NCBI GenBank assembly: GCA_965204155.1
Contig: OZ241971.1
Span: 4,898,001-4,962,000, forward strand
Length of the DNA: 64,000 nt
Direction: 5' to 3'
Origin: UBA6522 sp965204155
GTDB taxonomy: Bacteria; Pseudomonadota; Gammaproteobacteria; Steroidobacterales; Rariloculaceae
This document shows, in pieces, positions 52,375 to 60,718 of the stretch (the stretch's first letter is position 1; each line of letters begins with the position of its first letter). The translations under genes were made by a program, and so were the position numbers. Under the pieces are notes generated by a model. That model saw only the letters and a program-made list of their open reading frames with translations. It had not been told where the DNA came from and searched no databases.

Positions 52375-53240
52375 TCCACCGCCGCGAGATCCTCGACATG
52401 GCGGAGACCCTTGGTTTGCTGCCGCAGATCGTCGAAAAGGACTATGTACTGGGTTGGGTTCTCGCCGGGATCTATTCGCAGACCGCTCTCGCTGGGAGCT
52501 GGATATTCAAGGGCGGGACCTGCCTGAAGAAATGCTTTTTCGAGAACTACCGTTTCTCCGAAGACCTCGACTTTACGCTCACCGATCCCTCTTACATCGA
52601 TCGTGAATTCCTGGCCAGCGTATTCGGCGACATCGAAGAATGGATCTACGAGCAGGCCGGCATCGAGATTCCCGTAGAGCGGCAGGAATTCGAAATTTTC
52701 GAAAACCCACGCGGCTCAGTATCCTGCCAGGGCAAGCTGAGCTACAGGGGGCCGATTGCTCCGCGCACGCGTGATCTCCCACGCATCAAGCTCGATCTGA
52801 CACTCGATGAGCTACTCGTCCTGCCGCCGGCCGAACGCAACGTCTTTCACGACTACAGCGATGCGCCGACGGACGGGATCGCTGTCCTCTGCTATGCCTA
52901 CGAGGAAGCGTTTGCCGAAAAGCTCCGTGCCCTTGGCGACCGGGCGCGACCTCGCGATCTCTACGATGTGATTAATCTCTATGGCAACGCCGAAGCACGC
53001 CCCCGGCCCGCCGTCCTGCTCGATATTCTTGAGCAGAAATGTGCGCACCGCGGGCTCCCTGTTCCTACGCTCGCAGCACTGGAGACACATAGAGCCGATA
53101 TCGAGGGTTCCTGGCAACCGATGTTGGGCCGCCAGCTTCGGTCGTTGCCGCCAGTTGAATCCTTCTGGGGCGCGCTTCCCGAAATCTTCGAATGGCTTCA
53201 AACGGGTGCGACGCCCGCCACACCAGCGTTCAGGGAGTGA
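52371..53240 (+). CDS. abiEii: AbiEii-type nucleotidyltransferase toxin
   Basis: This 289-residue protein is called from the ATG at 52371 in the ATGA overlap; an open frame upstream is not used. The nucleotidyltransferase core reads WIFKGGTCLKKCFF, then YRFSEDLDFTL with the Asp pair that binds metal. Further conserved positions are PRIKLDLTLDE and the Lys in AFAEKLRALGDRARPRDLYD. AbiEii toxins modify tRNA or other targets with nucleotides and stop growth, which can abort phage infection. The last 43 bases overlap the convergent MmgE/PrpD gene, so the system was inserted tightly against a metabolic operon or has evolved with it. Confidence 0.9.
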   Translation: MIHRREILDMAETLGLLPQIVEKDYVLGWVLAGIYSQTALAGSWIFKGGTCLKKCFFENYRFSEDLDFTLTDPSYIDREFLASVFGDIEEWIYEQAGIEIPVERQEFEIFENPRGSVSCQGKLSYRGPIAPRTRDLPRIKLDLTLDELLVLPPAERNVFHDYSDAPTDGIAVLCYAYEEAFAEKLRALGDRARPRDLYDVINLYGNAEARPRPAVLLDILEQKCAHRGLPVPTLAALETHRADIEGSWQPMLGRQLRSLPPVESFWGALPEIFEWLQTGATPATPAFRE

Positions 53241-54580
53241 CTGAGGTCAACCGCCGATTCGATATTTTTCAGGTACTTCAACAAGGCCATCGCCCGGTCC
53301 GGCTCGAGACCGCCGACTACCGCACAGCCAAGAAACTTGTCACGTAACTGATCGTCGCTCATCGGATTGCCCGGCATTCCCGTCGGGACACCAAGGTAGT
53401 CCGAAACTTCGCCGCCATCATGGGTCGACAGCGTAACCCGAGCGCCTTCGGGCGCTTCGTCATCCTCAAACGAGTCCACACGACGCATTTCAACCTTCGA
53501 CATGCACGACTGTACACGCGGGTCGGATAAAGCTTCCCTTGTCAGATCTTCGACGCCAAGCTGTCCGCGCGCCAGCATGGTGCCTACGGCAAAGGGCATG
53601 GAGAACTGCGCTTCCTGGAGGTCGAGTGGAATGTCGTAGACCAGGCTTGTGGCAACCAGAGGAGGAACCTCGCAGACGACCTGTCGGATGCTTTCGGCTT
53701 TCAGTCCATGTTGGTCCATCAGCCTTTGCGTAACCTCAGTCGCCGCGTGGGCGGCTGAACAGACGGGATACCGCTTGAAGAAAATGCCGGGATCGACCAG
53801 GCGCCACCGCTTGCCAAGTTCTCCGATCCCCTTGTAATCGGCCACGCCGTCATTCAGCACTTGAATGAAGCCGTTCCTGCCTTCCAGTGCGGAGCGAGGA
53901 GCGCTGAGCCCCGCAGATGCGAGCAATGCCGACTCAACGCCCGCTGCGGCGGCCTGGCCGGCCAGATAAGGCTTGGCGTCCGTGCCGAACGCGGCTTTCT
54001 GGGCACCCGACTGGAGGCTCGACAACGAGAGTGCGCAAGCCGTCCGCCGTTCCGATAGTCGCATGGCGTTAGCCGCTGCGGCCGCGGCGCCGATCGTGCC
54101 GAAGGTGGCCGTACTCCACCACCCCTTGTGGTAGTGCCCATGGCCGCAGAGTTCGGCGATGGCATAGGTGACTTCGGAGCCGGCCACGAAGGCTTCCAGC
54201 AGCCGTCGGCCGTCCGCGTCGGAGTATTCGGCGGCGGCCAATGCGGCGGGAAAGGCGGTGGTGGATCCATGCATGATGCCCGTATAGCTGGTGTCGTCGA
54301 AGTCCAGGAGGTGTCCGACCGTCCCGTTCACGAGGGCGGCGCCGACCGGGGACAGGCGATGGGAATCGCCCATGACCGTTGACGGTCCCGAGGCATAGGC
54401 TTGACGGGCGTAGTCTGCGATGCGCCGCGACTGCTTGCGCTTGGCGCCCGCAATCGACACACCGATCAGATCGACGATACATCGCTTTGCCGTCTTCCGC
54501 ACGTCGCCGGGAATTTCGTCCAGGGTCAACGTATGAGACCACTTAGCGACGCGCTCCATCAGTGTCGGGGAATCGGACAC
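53198..54580 (-). CDS. MmgE/PrpD family protein
   Basis: This 460-residue protein is called from the GTG at 54580, 5 bases after the SoxG stop; the ATG at 54559 is the alternative. It matches the MmgE/PrpD family (2-methylcitrate dehydratase-like): LLDFDDTSYTGIMHGSTTAFPAALA, HGHYHKGWWSTATFGTIGAAAA, FKRYPVCSAAHAATE, and a C-terminal lid domain. Family members dehydrate or isomerise hydroxy-acids (2-methylcitrate, cis-aconitate-like compounds), and many remain unassigned. It is the last gene of a minus-strand operon containing sarcosine oxidase and hydantoinase, so its substrate here may be unrelated to propionate. Its 3' end overlaps the AbiEii gene. Confidence 0.88.
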   Translation of the reverse strand: MSDSPTLMERVAKWSHTLTLDEIPGDVRKTAKRCIVDLIGVSIAGAKRKQSRRIADYARQAYASGPSTVMGDSHRLSPVGAALVNGTVGHLLDFDDTSYTGIMHGSTTAFPAALAAAEYSDADGRRLLEAFVAGSEVTYAIAELCGHGHYHKGWWSTATFGTIGAAAAAANAMRLSERRTACALSLSSLQSGAQKAAFGTDAKPYLAGQAAAAGVESALLASAGLSAPRSALEGRNGFIQVLNDGVADYKGIGELGKRWRLVDPGIFFKRYPVCSAAHAATEVTQRLMDQHGLKAESIRQVVCEVPPLVATSLVYDIPLDLQEAQFSMPFAVGTMLARGQLGVEDLTREALSDPRVQSCMSKVEMRRVDSFEDDEAPEGARVTLSTHDGGEVSDYLGVPTGMPGNPMSDDQLRDKFLGCAVVGGLEPDRAMALLKYLKNIESAVDLSHSLNAGVAGVAPV

Positions 54581-54585
54581 GGGCT

Positions 54586-55203
54586 CTAGGCAGACCGTTC
54601 GGGCTGCCCTATGTCGCAACCCAGAGGCGCCGCAGCCTCTGTCAACCACTCCCAGAAGGAGACGGCCAGATCCCGCGGGACGTATACGTCAAACACGTGT
54701 TCCTGCGCCCTGTCGACTCGATGAACCAGGACGTGCATGTGATGGATGGCACTCTGTGCGAAGGCATTTGCCGGGAATGCTTCGGGATCTAGGTCTACGG
54801 GCAGGCCACGATTCAGCAGCAGCGCCGACCGGGCACCGGCTATCCGCAAGACAGTCCGGCTGTGCCCGAGATCAGTGACGACCGCGTCTGCGCCAATTGA
54901 CGCCACGTCCAACTGTCGCAGGACATCATCGTCGGACGGACCGGTGATCCAGAGGCGCTCCGGTCTGACCCGAAAGACTGATCGGTCGCCGGAAGATTTC
55001 GCCCGCCGGAGATCGGTCGGGACGGGGCAATCCAGAATCGCGGCCAACCTGTCGCAGACCGAATTGAAACTGCTCTGCCAGCCGGAGACCTGAACGAGAT
55101 TTCTCTCCACGCGTTCGCGGATCGATACCGACGTCGAGCCGTCCTCGACGCCTATCCTGCCGGCCCGGTAGACGGCCGCCAACGCTGACCTGGCTTCAGC
55201 CAC
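54586..55203 (-). CDS. soxG: Sarcosine oxidase gamma subunit
   Basis: This 205-residue protein matches the SoxG family: VFRVRPERLWITGPSDDD, VVTDLGHSRTVLRIAGARS, LLNRGLPVDLDPEAFPAN, FAQSAIHHMHVLVHRVD and VPRDLAVSFWEWL near the end. The gamma subunit is structural in heterotetrameric sarcosine oxidase. It overlaps the alpha-subunit gene by 8 bases, confirming one operon. This soxG (sarcosine) is unrelated to the sulfur-oxidation sox genes in the same window. Confidence 0.9.
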   Translation of the reverse strand: MAEARSALAAVYRAGRIGVEDGSTSVSIRERVERNLVQVSGWQSSFNSVCDRLAAILDCPVPTDLRRAKSSGDRSVFRVRPERLWITGPSDDDVLRQLDVASIGADAVVTDLGHSRTVLRIAGARSALLLNRGLPVDLDPEAFPANAFAQSAIHHMHVLVHRVDRAQEHVFDVYVPRDLAVSFWEWLTEAAAPLGCDIGQPERSA

Positions 55204-58198
55204 GTAACCGTTCTCCCTTCGGATCGACGAAGTGAGGTGAGACGACCCGTACCGCCGTGGCTTCGTCGCGCAACGGGAATACGGCGTCGATCACGTCTCC
55301 CTTCCGCGATTTGCCACCGGACACAAAGCCCAGCCCGACTTGCGTCGCAAGCTCCGGGGACCAGGCCACGGAAGAAACGCGTCCAATTCCGTGTCCGCTA
55401 TGGCGCCCCTGTTCGCACAAGATGGCCCCTGCCCTGAATTCGTCGCCATCGTGTACGGGTTTCAAACCGACCAGTTGCGGGCGGGCAGGATCGACCAGGC
55501 CTTCACGCTGCAACAGGGCACCGCCGACGAAGGGTTTTTTCCTGCTTGCCATCCGCCCCATTCCCAGGTCCAGGAGGCTTGTGCGGCCGTCGAGCTCCGG
55601 CCCGGCCACGTGCCCTTTTTCGGTTCTCAGTATGTTCAGCGCCTCCGTTCCGTAAGGCACGACCCCGAAGACTTGCCCAGCGCCGTATATGGCCTGCCAC
55701 ATGTGTTCGCCATGGCCTGCAGGCGCATAGACTTCGTAGGCCATTTCTCCGGAAAAACTCAGTCGGCCTACTCGTATCGGGATACCGTCCAGATGCCCGT
55801 GGGCGACGCCCATGAACGGGAGCGTCTCATTGCTGAAGTTGATGTCGTGAATGGCCTTCGTCAGCAGGTTCCTGCTCAGCGGGCCCGCGACGGCGACTGC
55901 TGCCCACTGACTCGTCACGTTGGTCAGTTGCACGTCAAGGTCGGGCCAGGCGGTCTGGAGCAGGTACTCCAGATGGGTCAGAACCGTTGCCACCCCAACG
56001 GTGGTGGTGGTCATGAAGTAATCGTTTTCGGAAATCCGCGCCGTGGTTCCGTCGTCCAGGGCGATCCCGTCTAGGCGCAGCATCAGGCCGTATCGCACCT
56101 TGCCGGGTTGCAGCGTGTCGAAGTTGTTGACGTAGACGCGGTTCAGAAACTCGGCCACGTCCGGTCCCTGTACATCGATCTTGCCGAGACTGGACACATC
56201 GACCATCCCGACCCGGTCCCGCACCGCCGCCGCCTCGCGAATGCTCGCTTCCCTCAGTGACTCGCCGGGTTGCGGGAAGTACCAGGGCCGGACCCACAGA
56301 CTCGTCTGCGCGAATACCGCGCCGTTGCGCTCGTGCCAGTCGTGCATGGGTGAACGGCGGGTGGGTCTGAAATGCTCGTTCACAGTCTGACCCGCCAACG
56401 CGCCGAGCAATACCGGGCGGTAGGGCGGCCTGAACATGGTTGTGCCGACATCCTTGATGTCAGTCCGGTGCAGTCCCGCCAGGATGGCCAGTGCGTTGAG
56501 GTTGGCCGTCTTGCCCTGGTCGGTGGCCATGCCCAGGGTCGTATAGCGTTTCAGCAACTCAACGGAATCGTATCCCTCCCTGTGGGCCAGACCGATGTCG
56601 TCCGACTTGACGTCATTCTGGATATCGACGAATTTCATCGCGGATCCGAAACCGCGGGAGTCGGGCACTTCCCACATGGCTTCGGTGGCAAGGTCGGGTT
56701 CGTCGGCCGAAAGTTCCGGCAAAGCCCAAATGCGGGCCGAACTTGCAGCGAAACCGCACTGCTCCGCGGCAGCGTTTCCGGCGCGCTCACCGCTGCTTAT
56801 GCCGCGTCGTAACCCCAGGTCGCTCGCGGCCCCGCCGGCCAACAGGAATCCCCTGGGAACTTTCCCTGCCACAAACATGGCGCGCTCATCGTCATAGACC
56901 GGTTTGGGCCCCTGCTGGCTTAACAGGTGCAGCGTCGGAGTCCATCCGCCGGACACCAGCAAGGTATCGCAACGCAGCTTGAACCCGGCTCCCTGCGGTT
57001 GTGATGGCGAGTCCTTGTACGTCGTCACATTGACGCTGCGCACTCGTTGCCCGCCATTGGCCCGGGCGACCGCATGACCCTGATGGAGTGTGATGCGCGC
57101 GCTCTCGGCGGCCCGATCCAGCCCGGAATCCACCTCACGCCTTGAATCAATGACGGTGACGTCGGAACCCGCTGCGGCAAGTTCGATGGCTGCGCCATAA
57201 GCGCTGTTGTTGTTCGTGAAGACCGCGATCCTGCGTCCGACCCTTACGGCAAAGCGGTTCAGGTAAGTGCGGCCTGCCGAAGCCAGCATGACACCCGGCA
57301 GGTCGTTGTTGGCGAACACGATGGGGCGTTCGATCATACCGGTGGCGAGGATCACGCGGCGCGCGCGGACGATCCAGTACCGCTGCCAGGGTGCGAAGGG
57401 TTCGGGGTCGCTGCGATGCTCGTTGATGCGCTCGACCAGTCCGAACACCAGGTTGTCGTACGCACCGAACACGCAGGTCCGCTTCATGATGCGGACATTG
57501 GCCATTGAATCCAGTTCCGCGGCCATGGCAGTCAGCCATCGGTCCGTCTGGCCTCCCGGTTGGCGCGCCAGAAGGGAGCCGCCCAATTCGTAGTCGTCCT
57601 CCACCAGGATGACCCGCGCCCCGCTGCGCCCAGCGGTCAGTGCCGCCATCAGACCGGACGGCCCGGCGCCGACCACCAGCACATCGCAGAATGCCTCGGC
57701 TTTCTCGTAATGGGCCGGGTCGGGTTTCGAGGCGGCGACACCCATTCCCGCGGCCTCGCGAATGAAGTGTTCGTAGACGAGCCATGCCTTTCGGGTCGGG
57801 CCCATGAATGTCTTGTAGTAGAAGCCTGCCGCGAAGAGCTTCGGGAACAGCCCCACCACGCTCATCAGGTCGAGGCGCAGCGACGGCCACCTGTTCTGGC
57901 TCGCTGCGACGAGTCCGTCGTGAAGTTCTACCCCGGTTCCCCGTACGTTGGGAATGACGCGGTCACCGGATTTCAATGCAAACAGGGCATTGGGTTCCTC
58001 GATGCCGGCCGCGTAGATGCCGCGGGGCCGGTGATACTTGAAGCTGCGGCCGACGAGCCTTACGCCGTTGGCCAATAAAGCGGATGCCAGCGTATCGCCG
58101 GCGAATCCGGGATACTGGCGGCCATCGAACGAAAAGGAGAACGCCTGCTCCCGATCGATGCGCCCGACCTCGGGGAGGCGGCATGCCTGCTCAGTCAT
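55196..58198 (-). CDS. soxA: Sarcosine oxidase alpha subunit
   Basis: This 1,000-residue protein has the domain order of heterotetrameric sarcosine oxidase alpha. The N-terminal part (GDTLASALLANGVRLVGRSF, KYHRPRGIYAAG) is a 2Fe-2S-like fold without clear cluster Cys. Next comes an NAD-binding Rossmann domain starting VLVVGAGPSGLMAALTAGRS with RVILATGMIERPIVFAN, and last a C-terminal T-protein (GcvT/aminomethyltransferase-like) domain with GMVDVSSLGKIDVQGPD. The complex oxidises sarcosine to glycine, and the methyl group goes to tetrahydrofolate or formaldehyde. It lies between the delta and gamma genes with 8-base overlaps on each side. Confidence 0.94.
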   Translation of the reverse strand: MTEQACRLPEVGRIDREQAFSFSFDGRQYPGFAGDTLASALLANGVRLVGRSFKYHRPRGIYAAGIEEPNALFALKSGDRVIPNVRGTGVELHDGLVAASQNRWPSLRLDLMSVVGLFPKLFAAGFYYKTFMGPTRKAWLVYEHFIREAAGMGVAASKPDPAHYEKAEAFCDVLVVGAGPSGLMAALTAGRSGARVILVEDDYELGGSLLARQPGGQTDRWLTAMAAELDSMANVRIMKRTCVFGAYDNLVFGLVERINEHRSDPEPFAPWQRYWIVRARRVILATGMIERPIVFANNDLPGVMLASAGRTYLNRFAVRVGRRIAVFTNNNSAYGAAIELAAAGSDVTVIDSRREVDSGLDRAAESARITLHQGHAVARANGGQRVRSVNVTTYKDSPSQPQGAGFKLRCDTLLVSGGWTPTLHLLSQQGPKPVYDDERAMFVAGKVPRGFLLAGGAASDLGLRRGISSGERAGNAAAEQCGFAASSARIWALPELSADEPDLATEAMWEVPDSRGFGSAMKFVDIQNDVKSDDIGLAHREGYDSVELLKRYTTLGMATDQGKTANLNALAILAGLHRTDIKDVGTTMFRPPYRPVLLGALAGQTVNEHFRPTRRSPMHDWHERNGAVFAQTSLWVRPWYFPQPGESLREASIREAAAVRDRVGMVDVSSLGKIDVQGPDVAEFLNRVYVNNFDTLQPGKVRYGLMLRLDGIALDDGTTARISENDYFMTTTTVGVATVLTHLEYLLQTAWPDLDVQLTNVTSQWAAVAVAGPLSRNLLTKAIHDINFSNETLPFMGVAHGHLDGIPIRVGRLSFSGEMAYEVYAPAGHGEHMWQAIYGAGQVFGVVPYGTEALNILRTEKGHVAGPELDGRTSLLDLGMGRMASRKKPFVGGALLQREGLVDPARPQLVGLKPVHDGDEFRAGAILCEQGRHSGHGIGRVSSVAWSPELATQVGLGFVSGGKSRKGDVIDAVFPLRDEATAVRVVSPHFVDPKGERLRG

Positions 58199-58490
58199 CT
58201 GCTTGCCGTGATTGCGCGCGGTCCGGCCAGGACACTTCGCGTGCGGGTGTAACCGATTCGATCACGTGCGTTACGGTGTCGCGCTCCACCCGCAACCACT
58301 GTCCGCACCCGCTGCTGTGCAGCCAGTACTCCCGGTGCAGGGCCCTCGGGTTGTCGCGGAACATCACGAAGTCGGTCCAGAGATCGATATCCGGATCCGC
58401 CAGATCGGGAAACGGCAGGGAAGCGTCTCCGCCGTAGACGAATTCGGTGAAGTCCCGCACGCCGCAGTAAGTGCACGGAATTCTTAACAT
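58191..58490 (-). CDS. soxD: Sarcosine oxidase delta subunit (zinc-binding)
   Basis: Called from the ATG at 58490 (MLRIPCTYCGVRDFTEFVYG), the product is 99 residues. C-x-x-C near the start and SSGCGQWLRVERDT supply the Cys ligands of the zinc site typical of SoxD. FRDNPRALHREYWLHSSGC is the family core. The delta subunit binds Zn2+ and stabilises the alpha-beta-gamma-delta complex. It lies 10 bases after soxB and overlaps soxA by 8 bases. The gene symbol coincides with, but is not homologous to, the cytochrome soxD at 39057. Confidence 0.9.
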   Translation of the reverse strand: MLRIPCTYCGVRDFTEFVYGGDASLPFPDLADPDIDLWTDFVMFRDNPRALHREYWLHSSGCGQWLRVERDTVTHVIESVTPAREVSWPDRAQSRQADD

Positions 58491-58500
58491 TTTCGCGCCA

Positions 58501-59757
58501 TCAATGGTGCCACGGCGTGGGCCCCATCCCTTTTTCGTCCATCTGGTAGCCGAGGCGGTACCGGTCCAGGGTGAACTTTGCATTCAGCTCATGGGCTCGG
58601 CCTGTTGCAAGCGTATGCGCGTAAGTCCATCCGCTCGCCGGCGTGGCCTTGAAACCGCCGTAACACCATCCGGCGTTGATGTAGAGACCGTCCACGGGTG
58701 ATTCGCAGATAAACGGGCTGCCGTCCATGGACATGTCCATCACCCCGCTCCAATGCCTGAGCAGCCGGACCGTCGACAAGAGCGGGATCACCGCCTTGGC
58801 GCATGCCATGATCTCCTCGACAATGGGCAGGTCGCCCCGCTGTCCGTAGGAGTTGTACCCGTCGAGGTCGCCTCCCATCACCAGGCCGCCCTTGTCGGAT
58901 TGCGATATGTAGAAGTGGACCGCATTGAAGGAGATCACGTGGTCGAGGACCGGTTTGACGGGTTCGGTTACAAACGCCTGCAGGAGGTGGGTTTCGATGG
59001 GGAGCCGAATTCCGGCCATTTTGGCCAGGTGACCGGTATGGCCGGCGACTGCCAGGGCCACTTTCCCGGCGTGGATATTGCCGCGTGTCGTCTCGACGCC
59101 GACGATCTTGTGGCCGTCCCGCAAGTAGCCGGTCACCTCGCACTTCTGGATGATGTCAACGCCGAATTGATCCGCCGCGCGAGCGTAGCCCCACGCCACG
59201 GCATCGTGCCGGACCGTACCGGCGCGCTCTTGCAGGAGTCCCCCGAGCACTGGAAATCTTGCCCGGTCGGAATAATTGAGAATCGGCACCATGCGGCGCA
59301 CCTCATCCCGGGTGAGAAGCTCCGCATCGATGCCGTTCAACCGCATGATATTGCCGCGCCGGGCCGCGTCGTCCATTTGCGCGGGGGTATGGCACAGGTT
59401 GATCTGGCCGCGTGGGGAATACATGACGTTGAAGTTCAGGTCCTGGCTCAGGCCCTCCCAAAGCTGCAGCGACTTCTCGTAGAACTGCGTGTTGCCGTCG
59501 ATCATGTAGTTGGATCGAACGATCGTCGTGTTCCGGCCGGTGTTGCCACCCCCGATATAGCCCTTCTCGAGCACGGCCACGTTGTGAATGCCGTGGTTTC
59601 TGGCCAGGTAATAAGCGGTGGCTAGACCGTGTCCGCCGCCGCCCACAATTACGATATCGTAGGTCGGCTTCGGGTCTGCGTCCCGCCACGCCCGCGGCCA
59701 GCCCTTGTTCCCCCCGAGGGCATGCCTGAGCAGGCTGAACGCCGAATAGCGCATCAA
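58501..59757 (-). CDS. soxB: Sarcosine oxidase beta subunit (FAD/FMN catalytic)
   Basis: This 418-residue protein is the catalytic beta subunit. An N-terminal dinucleotide-binding fold reads DIVIVGGGGHGLATAYYLA; GRNTTIVRSNY follows and is the site near the covalent FMN His/Asn region in known enzymes. Near the C-terminus are MDGSPFICESPVDGLYINAG and GWCYGGFKATPASG. It oxidises sarcosine at the noncovalent FAD and passes electrons to FMN and oxygen. It is the first of four subunits in order B-D-A-G, the standard arrangement. Two ATG codons at 59757 and 59754 are possible starts. Confidence 0.94.
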   Translation of the reverse strand: MMRYSAFSLLRHALGGNKGWPRAWRDADPKPTYDIVIVGGGGHGLATAYYLARNHGIHNVAVLEKGYIGGGNTGRNTTIVRSNYMIDGNTQFYEKSLQLWEGLSQDLNFNVMYSPRGQINLCHTPAQMDDAARRGNIMRLNGIDAELLTRDEVRRMVPILNYSDRARFPVLGGLLQERAGTVRHDAVAWGYARAADQFGVDIIQKCEVTGYLRDGHKIVGVETTRGNIHAGKVALAVAGHTGHLAKMAGIRLPIETHLLQAFVTEPVKPVLDHVISFNAVHFYISQSDKGGLVMGGDLDGYNSYGQRGDLPIVEEIMACAKAVIPLLSTVRLLRHWSGVMDMSMDGSPFICESPVDGLYINAGWCYGGFKATPASGWTYAHTLATGRAHELNAKFTLDRYRLGYQMDEKGMGPTPWHH

Positions 59758-59826
59758 CGGATACCCAAGTCCGGAGGGTTTAGCACCCAGTAGCGCAGAT
59801 GGGCAGCATCGCGTGGACCGTCGGCA

Positions 59827-60693
59827 TCAAATGAGCTGGTCGTAGGTGGGCGAGTAGTACTTCATCCAGAACTCGCCGCGCATGTCGCGCAGGGTCGGGA
59901 CGGAGATACGCGCCTTGTCCACCAGGTCGAGATCGCAATCGGCGATGAGCACCGCGTTCTCTTCCTGCCCCAGCTTCGCGATGACCTCGCCCATGGGATT
60001 GACGATCATGCTTTCGCCGAAGTAGCTGTTCTGTTCCTCCGGGCCCACCCGGTTCGAATAGATCGCGAACATCCCGTTGTCGACGGCGCGCATGACGTTG
60101 AGGTTGTCCCAGTGCACGCCATGTGCGTACCCTGGCGCGGCAGTCGGGCAGAACAGGAGTTCCGCCCCCAGGATAGCGTTGATTCGGGCGGTTTCCGGGT
60201 AACGGCGGTCATGGCAGACGATGACGCCGAACTTCGCGTTCGGTTCGAACTCGGTTTCCATTACCTTGAAGTCCTGGCCGGCGCGGAAATACATCTTTTC
60301 CAGGGCCTGCACACCGGCCACCTGGGTCTTTCGATAGTTGCCCACCACGTCGCCCGACGGTCCGATGGTCGGGGCCGAGTTGTAGTAGATTCCCGGCGCA
60401 CCCTGCTCGAATATCGGAAATATCACGTAGTTTCCGTACTGCCTGGTGAGTTCACCCACCGCCGCGGTGCTCGGACCCGGAATGGTTTCCGCGTCCAGGA
60501 AAATATCGTTGTCCTTTTCGCCGTATACGCGAACGTAGTCCGTGGTGCAGAGTTCCCCGCCCATGATGATCTGGGCACCCTCATTGGACGCCTGTTCGAC
60601 CAGTGCAAGGGACCGGTCCACCTTGGCCTGCACACTGCTGCCTGGCATGGCCAGTTCCTGCAATACCGCGACTCTGATTGTTCTGTTTGACAT
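59827..60693 (-). CDS. Carbon-nitrogen hydrolase (N-carbamoyl amino-acid amidase type)
   Basis: The 288-residue product is read from the ATG at 60693 (MSNRTIRVAVLQELAMPG); a longer frame upstream lacks family sequence. The nitrilase-superfamily triad is visible: E47 in MGGELCT, K122 in GNYRKTQV and C160 in VIVCHDRRYPE. This branch includes N-carbamoyl-D-amino-acid and beta-ureidopropionate amidohydrolases. The adjacent upstream gene is a hydantoinase and the downstream genes are sarcosine oxidase, so N-carbamoylsarcosine, giving sarcosine, CO2 and ammonia, is a plausible substrate. It is soluble with no signal peptide. Confidence 0.87.
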   Translation of the reverse strand: MSNRTIRVAVLQELAMPGSSVQAKVDRSLALVEQASNEGAQIIMGGELCTTDYVRVYGEKDNDIFLDAETIPGPSTAAVGELTRQYGNYVIFPIFEQGAPGIYYNSAPTIGPSGDVVGNYRKTQVAGVQALEKMYFRAGQDFKVMETEFEPNAKFGVIVCHDRRYPETARINAILGAELLFCPTAAPGYAHGVHWDNLNVMRAVDNGMFAIYSNRVGPEEQNSYFGESMIVNPMGEVIAKLGQEENAVLIADCDLDLVDKARISVPTLRDMRGEFWMKYYSPTYDQLI

Positions 60694-60718
60694 CTTTATC
60701 CTCTGGCAAATGCCGAAA

